From Chitinophagaceae bacterium (lineage in GTDB: Bacteria > Bacteroidota > Bacteroidia > Chitinophagales > Chitinophagaceae): a stretch of DNA of 5,503 nt. The position numbers were made by a program, and so were the translations under genes. Below, piece after piece: positions 1-5,503 of the stretch (position 1 is its first letter; each line of letters begins with the position of its first letter). The notes under the pieces are model-generated. The model did not search any database and had not been told where the DNA came from. It saw only the letters and a program-made list of their open reading frames with translations. The DNA lies in contig JAFMJX010000121.1 of the NCBI GenBank assembly GCA_017853235.1, positions 1 to 5,503 of the forward strand, read 5' to 3'.

Positions 1-28
1 ATTATTTAAAAAACACAAGAATCAAACA

Positions 29-1594
29 ATGGATCAAACAATATTATTTGTCATCATTGGAGGCGTCTCCTTATTGGGAGGGGTGCTCGTCGGGAAACTA
101 GTATTTGCCCGCAACACAAAAAAACAAGTCGAAGAAGCGGAAGCGCAAGCAGCCAACATTTTAAAGGAAACCGAACTAAGAGCTGAAACCATAAAAAAGG
201 AAAAACAGCTTGAAGCCAAAGAGCGATTTGTTCAACTTAAAGCCGATCATGATCGTGAAATTTTAGAGAAAAACAAAAAAATTGGTGAAGCTGAAAATAG
301 AATTAAGCAAAAAGAAATTTCAATCAATCAAAAAGAAGCTTCCGTTGATAAGCAAGTAAAGGAAAATGAGGCTATTAAGGAAAACTTAAATCGCCAAATT
401 GAGTTGGTGAATGTGAAACGTTCCGAGTTGGAAAAACACCAAGAGGAACACATTCGTCGTTTGGAAAAAATTGCAAATTTAAGTGCCGATGACGCGAAGC
501 AACAATTAATTGAAAGTCTTAAAAATGAGGCCCAGAGCCAAGCTTTATCACTTCAGCAAGAAATTATTGAAGATGCAAAACAAAAAGCAAATAAGGAAGC
601 TCGTAAAATAATTATTCAATCCATTCAACGTACTGCAGCCGAAGTAGCCATTGAAAATACGGTCACCGTATTTAATTTGGAATCGGATGAAATGAAAGGT
701 CAAATCATTGGACGAGAAGGACGTAACATACGAGCTATTGAAGCTGCGACTGGGGTAGATTTAATTGTAGATGATACCCCCGAAGCAATTTTGCTTTCTT
801 CTTTTGATCCATTACGCCGTGAAATTGCTCGTTTAAGTTTACAACGATTAGTGGCAGATGGACGTATTCACCCTGCTCGTATTGAGGAAGTGGTAGAAAA
901 AACCCGTCGTCAATTAGAAGACCAAATTGCAGAAATTGGAGAACGTACAGTCATTGAATTAGGCATACATGGATTACATAAGGAGTTAATTAGGATTATT
1001 GGAAAAATGAGATTCCGTTCTTCTTATGGTCAAAACCTATTGATGCATAGTCGTGAAACAGCTAATTTATGTGGTATCATGGCTGCCGAATTAGGATTGA
1101 ACCCTAAATTGGCTAAACGTGCCGGATTATTACACGATATAGGAAAAGTACCTGATGAAGAAACCGAATTGAGCCACGCATTATTGGGTGCAAAATTGGC
1201 CGAAAAATATGGAGAAAATCCAGCCGTGGTGAATGCGATTGGAGCCCACCATGATGAAATGGAAATGCAATATGTGATTTCACCCATCATCCAAGCTTGT
1301 GACGCAATAAGCGGTGCAAGACCAGGGGCAAGAAGGGAGATAATGCAACAATACATCCAGAGAATCAAGGACTTAGAAAATTTAGCAATGAACTATCAAG
1401 GGGTTGAAAAAGCCTATGCTATTCAAGCTGGTCGTGAATTAAGGGTGATTGTGGAAGCTGAAAAAGTATCTGACCAAACCTCTGACCAATTGAGCTTTGA
1501 AATAGCCCAAAAAATACAAACTGAAATGACCTACCCAGGTCAGATTAAGGTGACAGTGATTCGCGAAAAGAGGGCTGTCAACATAGCTAGATAG
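29..1594 (+). CDS. rny: Ribonuclease Y, membrane-anchored mRNA endonuclease
   Basis: RNase Y is an endoribonuclease that initiates mRNA decay at the inner face of the cytoplasmic membrane. All family domains are visible in order: one N-terminal transmembrane helix (about residues 4-26), a long charged coiled coil (about 30-190), a KH RNA-binding domain with the loop GQIIGREGRN (224-233), and a metal-dependent HD domain with H340, the H369-D370 pair in LLHDIGK, H407-H408-D409 and D425. The C-terminal region ends in REKRAVNIAR. At 521 residues it has the usual family length (about 520) and looks intact. The ATG at 29 is chosen because it sits directly before the membrane helix; the frame stays open back to the window edge, so an upstream start is not formally excluded. 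There is no Shine-Dalgarno sequence. No promoter is visible in the 28 bases before it, so it is probably transcribed from upstream. rplS follows after 80 bases. Confidence 0.97.
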   Translation: MDQTILFVIIGGVSLLGGVLVGKLVFARNTKKQVEEAEAQAANILKETELRAETIKKEKQLEAKERFVQLKADHDREILEKNKKIGEAENRIKQKEISINQKEASVDKQVKENEAIKENLNRQIELVNVKRSELEKHQEEHIRRLEKIANLSADDAKQQLIESLKNEAQSQALSLQQEIIEDAKQKANKEARKIIIQSIQRTAAEVAIENTVTVFNLESDEMKGQIIGREGRNIRAIEAATGVDLIVDDTPEAILLSSFDPLRREIARLSLQRLVADGRIHPARIEEVVEKTRRQLEDQIAEIGERTVIELGIHGLHKELIRIIGKMRFRSSYGQNLLMHSRETANLCGIMAAELGLNPKLAKRAGLLHDIGKVPDEETELSHALLGAKLAEKYGENPAVVNAIGAHHDEMEMQYVISPIIQACDAISGARPGARREIMQQYIQRIKDLENLAMNYQGVEKAYAIQAGRELRVIVEAEKVSDQTSDQLSFEIAQKIQTEMTYPGQIKVTVIREKRAVNIAR

Positions 1595-1620
1595 GAGATA
1601 TTTAATTTTGAATCAAATAA

Positions 1621-1652
1621 TTTGGATAATAAGGTGGGTTCGCCTACCTTTG
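1621..1652 (+). promoter_or_regulatory. Bacteroidota-type promoter of rplS
   Basis: TTTG at 1621-1624 and TACCTTTG at 1645-1652, separated by 20 bases, match the known Bacteroidota primary-sigma consensus (-33 TTTG, -7 TAnnTTTG) at every defined position. Transcription would be expected to begin about four bases later, near 1656, giving a leader of roughly 19 bases that is A-rich and lacks a Shine-Dalgarno sequence. This would let rplS be expressed independently of rny. A second exact TAnnTTTG (TAATTTTG, 1603-1610) lies just upstream but has no partner -33 element at a suitable distance. Confidence 0.75.
1631..1650 (+). repeat. Inverted repeat (8-bp stem, TTCG loop) inside the rplS promoter
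   Basis: AAGGTGGG (1631-1638) and CCTACCTT (1643-1650) form an 8-bp stem with one G-T wobble around a TTCG tetraloop. The repeat fills the promoter spacer and overlaps the first six bases of the -7 element. Transcripts starting at the rplS promoter would not contain it. Read-through RNA from rny would, so it could protect or define the rny 3' end. It is followed by only three T residues, which makes it a poor intrinsic terminator. Alternatively it could be a protein-binding operator in DNA. A second, smaller inverted repeat, TTTGC (1649-1653) and GCAAA (1659-1663), overlaps its end and straddles the expected transcription start. Confidence 0.55.
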
Positions 1653-1674
1653 CCGTCCGCAAAAAATAAGAATT

Positions 1675-2025
1675 ATGAGCGCAGCCGTAAAGTTCGTACA
1701 CGAACAATTGACCGCAAAAAAGGACTACCCAGCATTCAAAGCTGGTGATAATATTACCGTAAACTACAAAATCGTAGAAGGTGGTAAAGAACGTATTCAA
1801 AGTTTCCGTGGAGATGTGATCAAATCACAAGGAACTGGAGCTACCGCGTCTTTCACTGTACGTAAAATATCTGATGGAGTGGGCGTTGAACGTTTATTCC
1901 CTTTCTTATCCCCAAATATTGATTCCATCGTTTTAAATAAGTCTGGTAAAGTACGTCGTGCTAAATTGTATTACTTACGTGACAGAAGCGGTAAGAGTGC
2001 TCGTATTAAGGAAAAAAGATTCTAG
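1675..2025 (+). CDS. rplS: 50S ribosomal protein L19 (bL19)
   Basis: bL19 is a structural protein of the large ribosomal subunit located near the interface with the small subunit. The 116-residue length is typical. The family signature is plain: an N-terminal helix, then FKAGDNITVNYKIVEGGKER (residues 21-40), FRGDVI, GVGVERLFPFLSP and the C-terminal VRRAKLYYLRDRSGKSARIKEK. The ATG at 1675 gives the expected N-terminus (MSAAVKFVHEQL). Many Proteobacteria and Firmicutes place rplS after rpsP-rimM-trmD; here it stands alone between rny and tatA, with its own promoter upstream and an intrinsic terminator downstream, so it is probably a monocistronic unit. Basic residues are spread along the protein, as expected for an rRNA-binding protein, and nothing is missing. 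Confidence 0.98.
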   Translation: MSAAVKFVHEQLTAKKDYPAFKAGDNITVNYKIVEGGKERIQSFRGDVIKSQGTGATASFTVRKISDGVGVERLFPFLSPNIDSIVLNKSGKVRRAKLYYLRDRSGKSARIKEKRF

Positions 2026-2053
2026 TTTTTTTAGGAAGTCAATGCTTAGAAAA

Positions 2054-2071
2054 ATGGAACATCCATTCCAT
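2054..2071 (+). repeat. Small inverted repeat in the rplS 3' untranslated region
   Basis: ATGGAA (2054-2059) and TTCCAT (2066-2071) are perfect 6-base complements around a 6-base loop. It lies 28 bases after the rplS stop and ahead of the terminator, so it would be transcribed with rplS and could form a weak hairpin. There is no T tract after it, so it is not itself a terminator. With such a short stem, chance occurrence is quite possible. Confidence 0.3.
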
Positions 2072-2101
2072 GTAAGATTATTAAATAGATTAATTTATAC
2101 C

Positions 2102-2131
2102 AAAGCGACCCATTTTAGGGTCGCTTTTTTT
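2102..2131 (+). terminator. Intrinsic terminator after rplS
   Basis: AAAGCGACCC (2102-2111) pairs perfectly with GGGTCGCTTT (2118-2127) in a 10-bp stem with a 6-base loop (ATTTTA). The stem runs straight into a T tract that extends to 2131. It lies 76 bases past the rplS stop and 84 bases before tatA, so it separates the rplS unit from the tatA-gatA group. The reverse strand also offers a short T run (from the AAA at 2102-2104), but no - strand gene ends here. Confidence 0.92.
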
Positions 2132-2161
2132 ATGTTTTATTTGGCTTAATTGGTCCAAAAA

Positions 2162-2196
2162 TTTGATGTTTCTGTTTTATAATTACCTTACCTTTA
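2162..2196 (+). promoter_or_regulatory. Possible Bacteroidota-type promoter of tatA
   Basis: TTTG (2162-2165) and TACCTTTA (2189-2196) resemble the -33/-7 pair with one mismatch (final A instead of G). The 23-base spacer is at the long end of the range described for the phylum. The position fits: it is just past the rplS terminator and would leave a leader of about 15 bases before the tatA ATG. A promoter somewhere between 2132 and 2215 is needed because the terminator ends the upstream unit; which sequence serves is less certain. Confidence 0.4.
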
Positions 2197-2215
2197 TTAT
2201 TCTAAATTTAATATT

Positions 2216-2404
2216 ATGGGCAACTTAGGATTTCAAGAATTATTAATTATTGGTGTGGTTATTTTAGTCATGTTTGGTGGTCGTAAAATTCCTGAATTCA
2301 TGCGTGGATTAGGTAAAGGAATTCGTGAATTCAACGATGCAAAAAACAATGTGAAAAAAGAAATCGAAGAAGGTATTAAAGAAAAAGATGAAAAGGGAGC
2401 TTAA
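2216..2404 (+). CDS. tatA: Sec-independent protein translocase subunit TatA
   Basis: TatA-family proteins oligomerise in the cytoplasmic membrane and, with TatC, move folded twin-arginine substrates across it. This 62-residue protein shows the full architecture: a short periplasmic N-terminus, a transmembrane helix (about 7-20), the F20-G21 hinge, an amphipathic helix (about 24-42, RKIPEFMRGLGKGIREF) with the conserved F39, and a charged polar tail rich in Lys and Glu. Numbered against E. coli TatA, F20, G21, L32, G33, I36 and F39 coincide. The N-terminal GFQELL places Glu at position 8, as in TatB and many single-TatA systems, whereas E. coli TatA has Gln there, so this protein may do both TatA and TatB work. 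No tatC or tatB is present nearby. It starts the group after the rplS terminator, and gatA follows after 68 bases. The gene is short but clearly real. Confidence 0.95.
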   Translation: MGNLGFQELLIIGVVILVMFGGRKIPEFMRGLGKGIREFNDAKNNVKKEIEEGIKEKDEKGA

Positions 2405-2472
2405 TATTTTCTTTCATTGATCGTTTTCTATTCGGCACTCTTTTTATTTTTATACATTTAATTATATAGCCT

Positions 2473-3909
2473 TTGTTTCGTTTTACCACAATCAAAGACT
2501 ACCATGCTGCATTACAAGTAAATCAACTGTCCTGTGCACAGGTAGTTGATTTTTATTTATCGCAAATACAAAAGCACAGCGACCTTCATTCTTTCATAGA
2601 AGTATTTAGTGAAGAGGCAATGCAACGCGCACTTGATTTAGATGCTTTGAGAGCCCAGGGTAAACCACTAGGTAAATTACATGGAGTAGTGGTAGGTATT
2701 AAAGATGTATTGTGTTATAAAGATCATCAGGTTTCAGCTGCTTCAAAAATACTAGAAAATTATACGGCCATTTATTCTGCTTCTGCAATTGAAAAATTAT
2801 TGTCAGAAGGTGCCATCATTATAGGAAGACAAAACTGTGATGAATTTGCCATGGGCAGTAGTAATGAAAATTCTGCTTTTGGTGCAGTTAAAAATGGGCT
2901 TGACCCAAATAAAGTGCCAGGAGGTTCCTCTGGTGGCTCAGCAGTAGGAGTGCAAATGGATTTGTGTATGGTGAGCTTAGGTTCTGATACCGGAGGGTCT
3001 GTACGTCAACCTGCCGACTTTTGTGGAGTAGTTGGTTTAAAGCCAAGTTATGGCCGCATCTCACGTTATGGACTCATTGCATATGCATCTTCTTTTGATC
3101 AAATTGGTATTTTTTCAAAAACAGTGGAAGATGCTTCTCTAGTGTTAGAAGTCATTGCAGGAAAAGATGATATGGATAGTACCGTATCTGACTTGCCTGT
3201 TCCTGCTTATAGTCAATCCAATACACCATTACCTAAAAGGGTGGCTTATTTCAAAGAAACTATTTCACATCCTGGATTAGATCCTGAAATGAAAAATAAA
3301 TTTATTGATTATATACAATCACTTCAACATTCAGGTTATACGGTTGATGCAATTGATTTTTCTTTACTTTCTTTTGTGGTACCTACTTATTATGTTTTGA
3401 CCACAGCAGAAGCATCTAGTAATTTATCACGTTTTGATGGAGTAAAGTTTGGGCACAGAACAAAGCAACCCATTTCCGATTTAACGGAACTCTATAAATT
3501 AAGTAGAACAGAAGGTTTTGGAGAGGAAGTACAAAGACGTATTTTATTGGGCACTTTTGTACTAAGTGCTGGATATTTTGATGCTTATTTTACAAAAGCA
3601 CAACAAGTGCGCAAGCAGTTAGTAAATTTTACAGAGGAATTGTTTTCAAAGTATGAAGTGCTCATTTCACCTACTGTACCAAGTACCGCATTTCGTTTAG
3701 GAGAACACCATCAGACACCTTCTCAGATGTTTTTGGCAGATATCTATACAGTGTATGCTAATTTAGTTGGGATACCAGCCATTTCCATTCCCTTATTTAA
3801 GCACAGCAATGGAATGCCTTTTGGATTACAAGCAATGAGTGCTACTTTTCAAGAAGAAACTTTGCTTGCCTTTAGCGCTTCACAAATGAACCAGCAACTT
3901 TCCTCATGA
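2473..3909 (+). CDS. gatA: Aspartyl/glutamyl-tRNA amidotransferase subunit A (TTG start)
   Basis: GatA is the glutaminase subunit of GatCAB. It releases ammonia from glutamine, which GatB uses to convert Glu-tRNA(Gln), and often Asp-tRNA(Asn), to the correct aminoacyl-tRNA in the cytoplasm. The amidase-signature Ser-cis-Ser-Lys triad is present: K77 (GIKDV), S152 (PGGSSGGS) and nucleophile S176 (DTGGSVRQP). Y307, R356 and D423 align, with a constant offset of two, to the glutamine-site residues I recall for Staphylococcus aureus GatA (Y309, R358, D425). GSSNENSAFG before the Ser loop marks GatA rather than a generic amidase. Length is 478 against about 485. The start is TTG: an in-frame TAG at 2467-2469 rules out anything upstream, the next in-frame Met is residue 50, and the MFRFTTIKDY N-terminus fits the family. 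gatB and gatC must lie elsewhere. The stop overlaps the next gene's start. Confidence 0.97.
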   Translation: MFRFTTIKDYHAALQVNQLSCAQVVDFYLSQIQKHSDLHSFIEVFSEEAMQRALDLDALRAQGKPLGKLHGVVVGIKDVLCYKDHQVSAASKILENYTAIYSASAIEKLLSEGAIIIGRQNCDEFAMGSSNENSAFGAVKNGLDPNKVPGGSSGGSAVGVQMDLCMVSLGSDTGGSVRQPADFCGVVGLKPSYGRISRYGLIAYASSFDQIGIFSKTVEDASLVLEVIAGKDDMDSTVSDLPVPAYSQSNTPLPKRVAYFKETISHPGLDPEMKNKFIDYIQSLQHSGYTVDAIDFSLLSFVVPTYYVLTTAEASSNLSRFDGVKFGHRTKQPISDLTELYKLSRTEGFGEEVQRRILLGTFVLSAGYFDAYFTKAQQVRKQLVNFTEELFSKYEVLISPTVPSTAFRLGEHHQTPSQMFLADIYTVYANLVGIPAISIPLFKHSNGMPFGLQAMSATFQEETLLAFSASQMNQQLSS

Positions 3910-4994
3910 AAAATAGGCATTCTTTTTTAAAGTTAGCAGGGATATTGTTGTTTTCCACAATACAAGTGGCCGCTTTTGCTTTTCAAAAAGAGGTCCTTTT
4001 TAATAGTAGTAAAAAAGATTCCTTGGTCAAAAAATCCCAAAAGAGTTTTAAAAAAACAGATACCCTTTTTGACAAAAATGAAAAGCCCACTCATAAAATT
4101 GATAGTTCCCGTCAACCAAGGGTAGAATTTGAAAGCTTGTTTACAGTGGTGAAAACGGATGTAAAAAATAATCCCTTACAATACCAAATTAACGAAAAGG
4201 CCATCAGTTTTATACAAACTTATATGGACAAACAAGGTCCTGAATTAATTAAAATGAAATCCTGGGCGAAGCCGTATTTTAATTTGTATGATGCGATTTT
4301 GGAAAGTAGAGGTATTCCAACACAAATGAAATACTTAAGTGTGATCGAAAGTCATTTAAGTAGTAATGTGGTTTCCTGGGCGGGGGCAGTAGGTCCTTGG
4401 CAAATCATGCCTCAGGAGGCACAACGCTTAGGGCTTAAATTAATGCCGGTGGATGAGCGTACTGATTATCAAAAAAGTACCCTTGCTGCCGCAACTATTT
4501 TGAGAGAATTATATGATGAATTTGGAGATTGGCTATTGGTGGTGGCTGCTTATAATGGGGGCGCAGGAAGATTACGTCAAGTCATTCAAAAAATGAAATC
4601 AAAGGATTTTTGGGAAATACAATATTCATTGCCATTAGAGACAAGGGATCATGTAAAAAAATTCATAGCAACTAATTATGTTTTTGAAACAGATCAAATA
4701 CAAGCCACTCAAATTAAAATGCTGCCTGATAAAAAAGGATATACTGCAACAAAATCAATTGAAAATCTTTCAAAAACAATGATTAAGGGGAGATATAGCA
4801 TTTCTGTGATGTCAGAATGGATTCATATGCCTGCACATATCATTGTACAATTAAACCCTCTATTAGAAAAAACATTGGCTGCGGGAAAGGAGTTTGAGCT
4901 GCATTTGCCCAAGGATAAATTAGACTTATTTGAAACCCATAAAAATCAAATTTTACAGGCATCTATCAAATCCTTGTATCAAATAAAAGAATAA
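3906..4994 (+). CDS. Secreted MltD-like lytic transglycosylase (GH23 / SLT domain)
   Basis: This enzyme would cleave the MurNAc-GlcNAc bond of peptidoglycan non-hydrolytically, forming 1,6-anhydroMurNAc, in the periplasm. Residues 1-25 form a Sec signal peptide (basic start, hydrophobic 10-25, probable cleavage after AFA at 25); no lipobox cysteine is present, so it is not an evident lipoprotein. Residues 26-95 are a Lys/Ser/Asp-rich linker. The SLT domain spans about 115-260: catalytic E148 in VIESH, GAVGPWQIMP (160-169), VDERTDYQKST (182-192), FGDW (206-209) and AAYNGGAGRL (214-223), then LPLETRDHVKKF (242-253). The remainder (about 275-340, including a PAHIIVQLNP stretch) resembles the region that precedes LysM repeats in Bacteroidota MltD-like proteins, but no LysM follows. 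The ATG lies within the overlapping ATGA of the gatA stop, implying translational coupling. No strong terminator is visible in the 39 bases after it. Confidence 0.93.
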   Translation: MKNRHSFLKLAGILLFSTIQVAAFAFQKEVLFNSSKKDSLVKKSQKSFKKTDTLFDKNEKPTHKIDSSRQPRVEFESLFTVVKTDVKNNPLQYQINEKAISFIQTYMDKQGPELIKMKSWAKPYFNLYDAILESRGIPTQMKYLSVIESHLSSNVVSWAGAVGPWQIMPQEAQRLGLKLMPVDERTDYQKSTLAAATILRELYDEFGDWLLVVAAYNGGAGRLRQVIQKMKSKDFWEIQYSLPLETRDHVKKFIATNYVFETDQIQATQIKMLPDKKGYTATKSIENLSKTMIKGRYSISVMSEWIHMPAHIIVQLNPLLEKTLAAGKEFELHLPKDKLDLFETHKNQILQASIKSLYQIKE

Positions 4995-5033
4995 GTAAAA
5001 AAGTGAAAATAAGGTTATAGTGTGAAAGACGCT

Positions 5034-5366
5034 TTAGAAGTCATCGTCAAATTCATCCTTATCATCAAACAAATCATCGTCATCATCAAGTCCTTTTAAA
5101 TCTTCATCCAAGGAAAAGTCATCGTCATCGTCTTTTTTAAATTTTCCTGGTTTTTTTGATGATTTTTTAGGCATATCAAATTCTTCAAAATCAGGGTCCC
5201 AGCTATCATCTTCTTCTGAGGCATCCCAATCATCTTGTACTTCTTCCTCTTCATCAATATCATCCTCCTCGTCTACTTTTTTCTTTGAAGTAGGCTTGCT
5301 TGCTTTTCCCGCTTTAACAATACTAGTAGCGGATACTTTTTTTTCCTTAATAGTTTTTACTGCCAT
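5034..5366 (-). CDS. Highly acidic low-complexity protein, function unknown
   Basis: I do not recognise a characterised family. The 110-residue product has about 43 Asp/Glu and 19 Lys, with no Arg, His or Cys by my count, so it is strongly negative overall. Charge is arranged in blocks: a Lys-rich basic N-terminus (1-30), an acidic block (32-64) containing WDPDFEEFDMP (56-66), a second Lys-rich patch (67-78), then an acidic tail (79-110) with two runs of five Asp and repeated DDxF-like endings. It has no signal peptide or membrane segment and is probably cytoplasmic and largely disordered. The block pattern recalls basic-plus-acidic-tail nucleic-acid or ribosome-associated proteins, such as the RNA polymerase delta subunit tail, but only in composition. 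The ATG at 5366-5364 is the only plausible start, the next Met being residue 65. It converges on the transglycosylase gene with a 39-base gap. The sustained open frame, start and possible promoter favour a real gene. Confidence 0.75.
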   Translation of the reverse strand: MAVKTIKEKKVSATSIVKAGKASKPTSKKKVDEEDDIDEEEEVQDDWDASEEDDSWDPDFEEFDMPKKSSKKPGKFKKDDDDDFSLDEDLKGLDDDDDLFDDKDEFDDDF

Positions 5367-5374
5367 AAGTAGTT

Positions 5375-5404
5375 CAAAATTACGCTGTAAAATTTCAACT
5401 GAAA
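5375..5404 (-). promoter_or_regulatory. Possible promoter of the acidic-protein gene, giving a near-leaderless mRNA
   Basis: Read on the - strand, TAATTTTG (5382 to 5375) is an exact TAnnTTTG match. TTTC (5404 to 5401) lies 18 bases upstream as a three-of-four -33 element. The -7 element ends only eight bases before the ATG, so transcription would begin within about five bases of the start codon. In such A/T-rich DNA an 8-base motif with two free positions can arise by chance, which limits confidence. Confidence 0.4.
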
Positions 5405-5503
5405 ATTTTATTTACCAAAAAAAATGAGTCTTTTTTTAAAAAAAAATAATGCGACTAAAATGGATTATTTTTTGTATTTATTCTATACTTTATAAATGTA
5501 TGA
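5405..5503. other. A/T-rich non-coding stretch at the window edge
   Basis: No coding frame is apparent here. The stretch holds an A8 run (5417-5424), a T7 run (5431-5437) and an A9 run (5438-5446), with A7/T7 able to pair around TGAGTC (5418-5437). It is probably intergenic DNA upstream of the - strand gene. Whether the edge belongs to a divergent neighbour cannot be decided from the bases present. Confidence 0.5.

Noticed and set aside
34..219. Open reading frame of 61 codons on the - strand opposite the rny N-terminus
   Set aside because: Its Ser/Phe-rich translation is the expected antisense of a Lys/Glu-rich coiled-coil region.
1030..1368. Open reading frame of 112 codons on the - strand inside rny
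   Set aside because: It lies wholly within the conserved HD domain of rny, its translation resembles no family, and it has no promoter; it is a shadow of the real gene.
1540..1800. Open reading frame of 86 codons on the - strand across the rny-rplS junction
   Set aside because: It overlaps the rny end, the rplS promoter and the rplS coding start; nothing in its translation suggests a protein family.
1958..2149. Open reading frame of 63 codons on the + strand overlapping the rplS end
   Set aside because: It starts inside rplS in another frame and runs through the intrinsic terminator; the apparent protein is noise.
2431..2460. Possible promoter for gatA: TTCG (2431-2434), 18 bases, TACATTTA (2453-2460)
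   Set aside because: One mismatch in each element in very A/T-rich DNA. Co-transcription with tatA across 68 bases explains gatA expression equally well.
2467..2475. TAGCCTTTG as a -7 element
   Set aside because: The TA to TTTG distance is one base too long, and it includes the gatA TTG start codon, so transcription would begin inside the gene.
3933..4115. Open reading frame of 60 codons on the - strand opposite the transglycosylase signal peptide and linker
   Set aside because: It is antisense to a signal peptide and Lys-rich linker, which explains its Phe/Leu-rich content; no independent signal.
5034..5366. Asp/Glu-rich frame as mere low-complexity DNA (repeated TCATC-like triplets on the + strand)
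   Set aside because: The frame stays open with a proper ATG and non-repetitive segments such as WDPDFEEFDMP, so a real gene is the better reading.
5418..5437. A7/T7 inverted repeat as an intrinsic terminator
   Set aside because: The stem is only A-T pairs with no G-C content and no gene ends beside it; homopolymer runs explain it.

Overview
This AT-rich window reads as ordinary chromosomal housekeeping DNA from a member of the Bacteroidota, most likely near the Chitinophagaceae; the family is my inference from protein style, not from a search. Three things support the phylum. No start codon has a convincing Shine-Dalgarno sequence, and the leaders are A/T-rich. A textbook Bacteroidota promoter (TTTG, 20-base spacer, TACCTTTG) precedes the L19 gene. 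The gene set mixes RNase Y, a stand-alone small TatA, GatA and an MltD-like transglycosylase that has the Bacteroidota type of C-terminal region.

Layout, left to right on the + strand: rny (membrane-anchored RNase Y, complete), then rplS (ribosomal protein bL19) from its own promoter and closed by a strong intrinsic terminator at 2102-2131. After the terminator comes a second group: tatA (Tat protein export), gatA (amidotransferase subunit A, with a rare TTG start) and a secreted lytic transglycosylase whose ATG overlaps the gatA stop. On the - strand, converging on the transglycosylase gene after only 39 bases, lies a 110-residue, extremely acidic, low-complexity protein of unknown function. 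The last 137 bases are non-coding as far as can be seen, A/T-homopolymer rich, and hold a possible promoter for that - strand gene.

Functionally the genes serve separate core processes: mRNA turnover (rny), ribosome assembly (rplS), export of folded proteins (tatA), tRNA-dependent amidation needed for correct Gln/Asn decoding (gatA) and peptidoglycan remodelling (transglycosylase). The gatA/transglycosylase overlap implies translational coupling, although no shared biochemical pathway is evident. I see no mobile element, CRISPR array, tRNA, rRNA, toxin-antitoxin pair or defence system, and no intergenic stretch exceeds 300 bases. I found no convincing undescribed system. The most open question is the acidic - strand protein; the neatest regulatory detail is the inverted repeat built into the rplS promoter.
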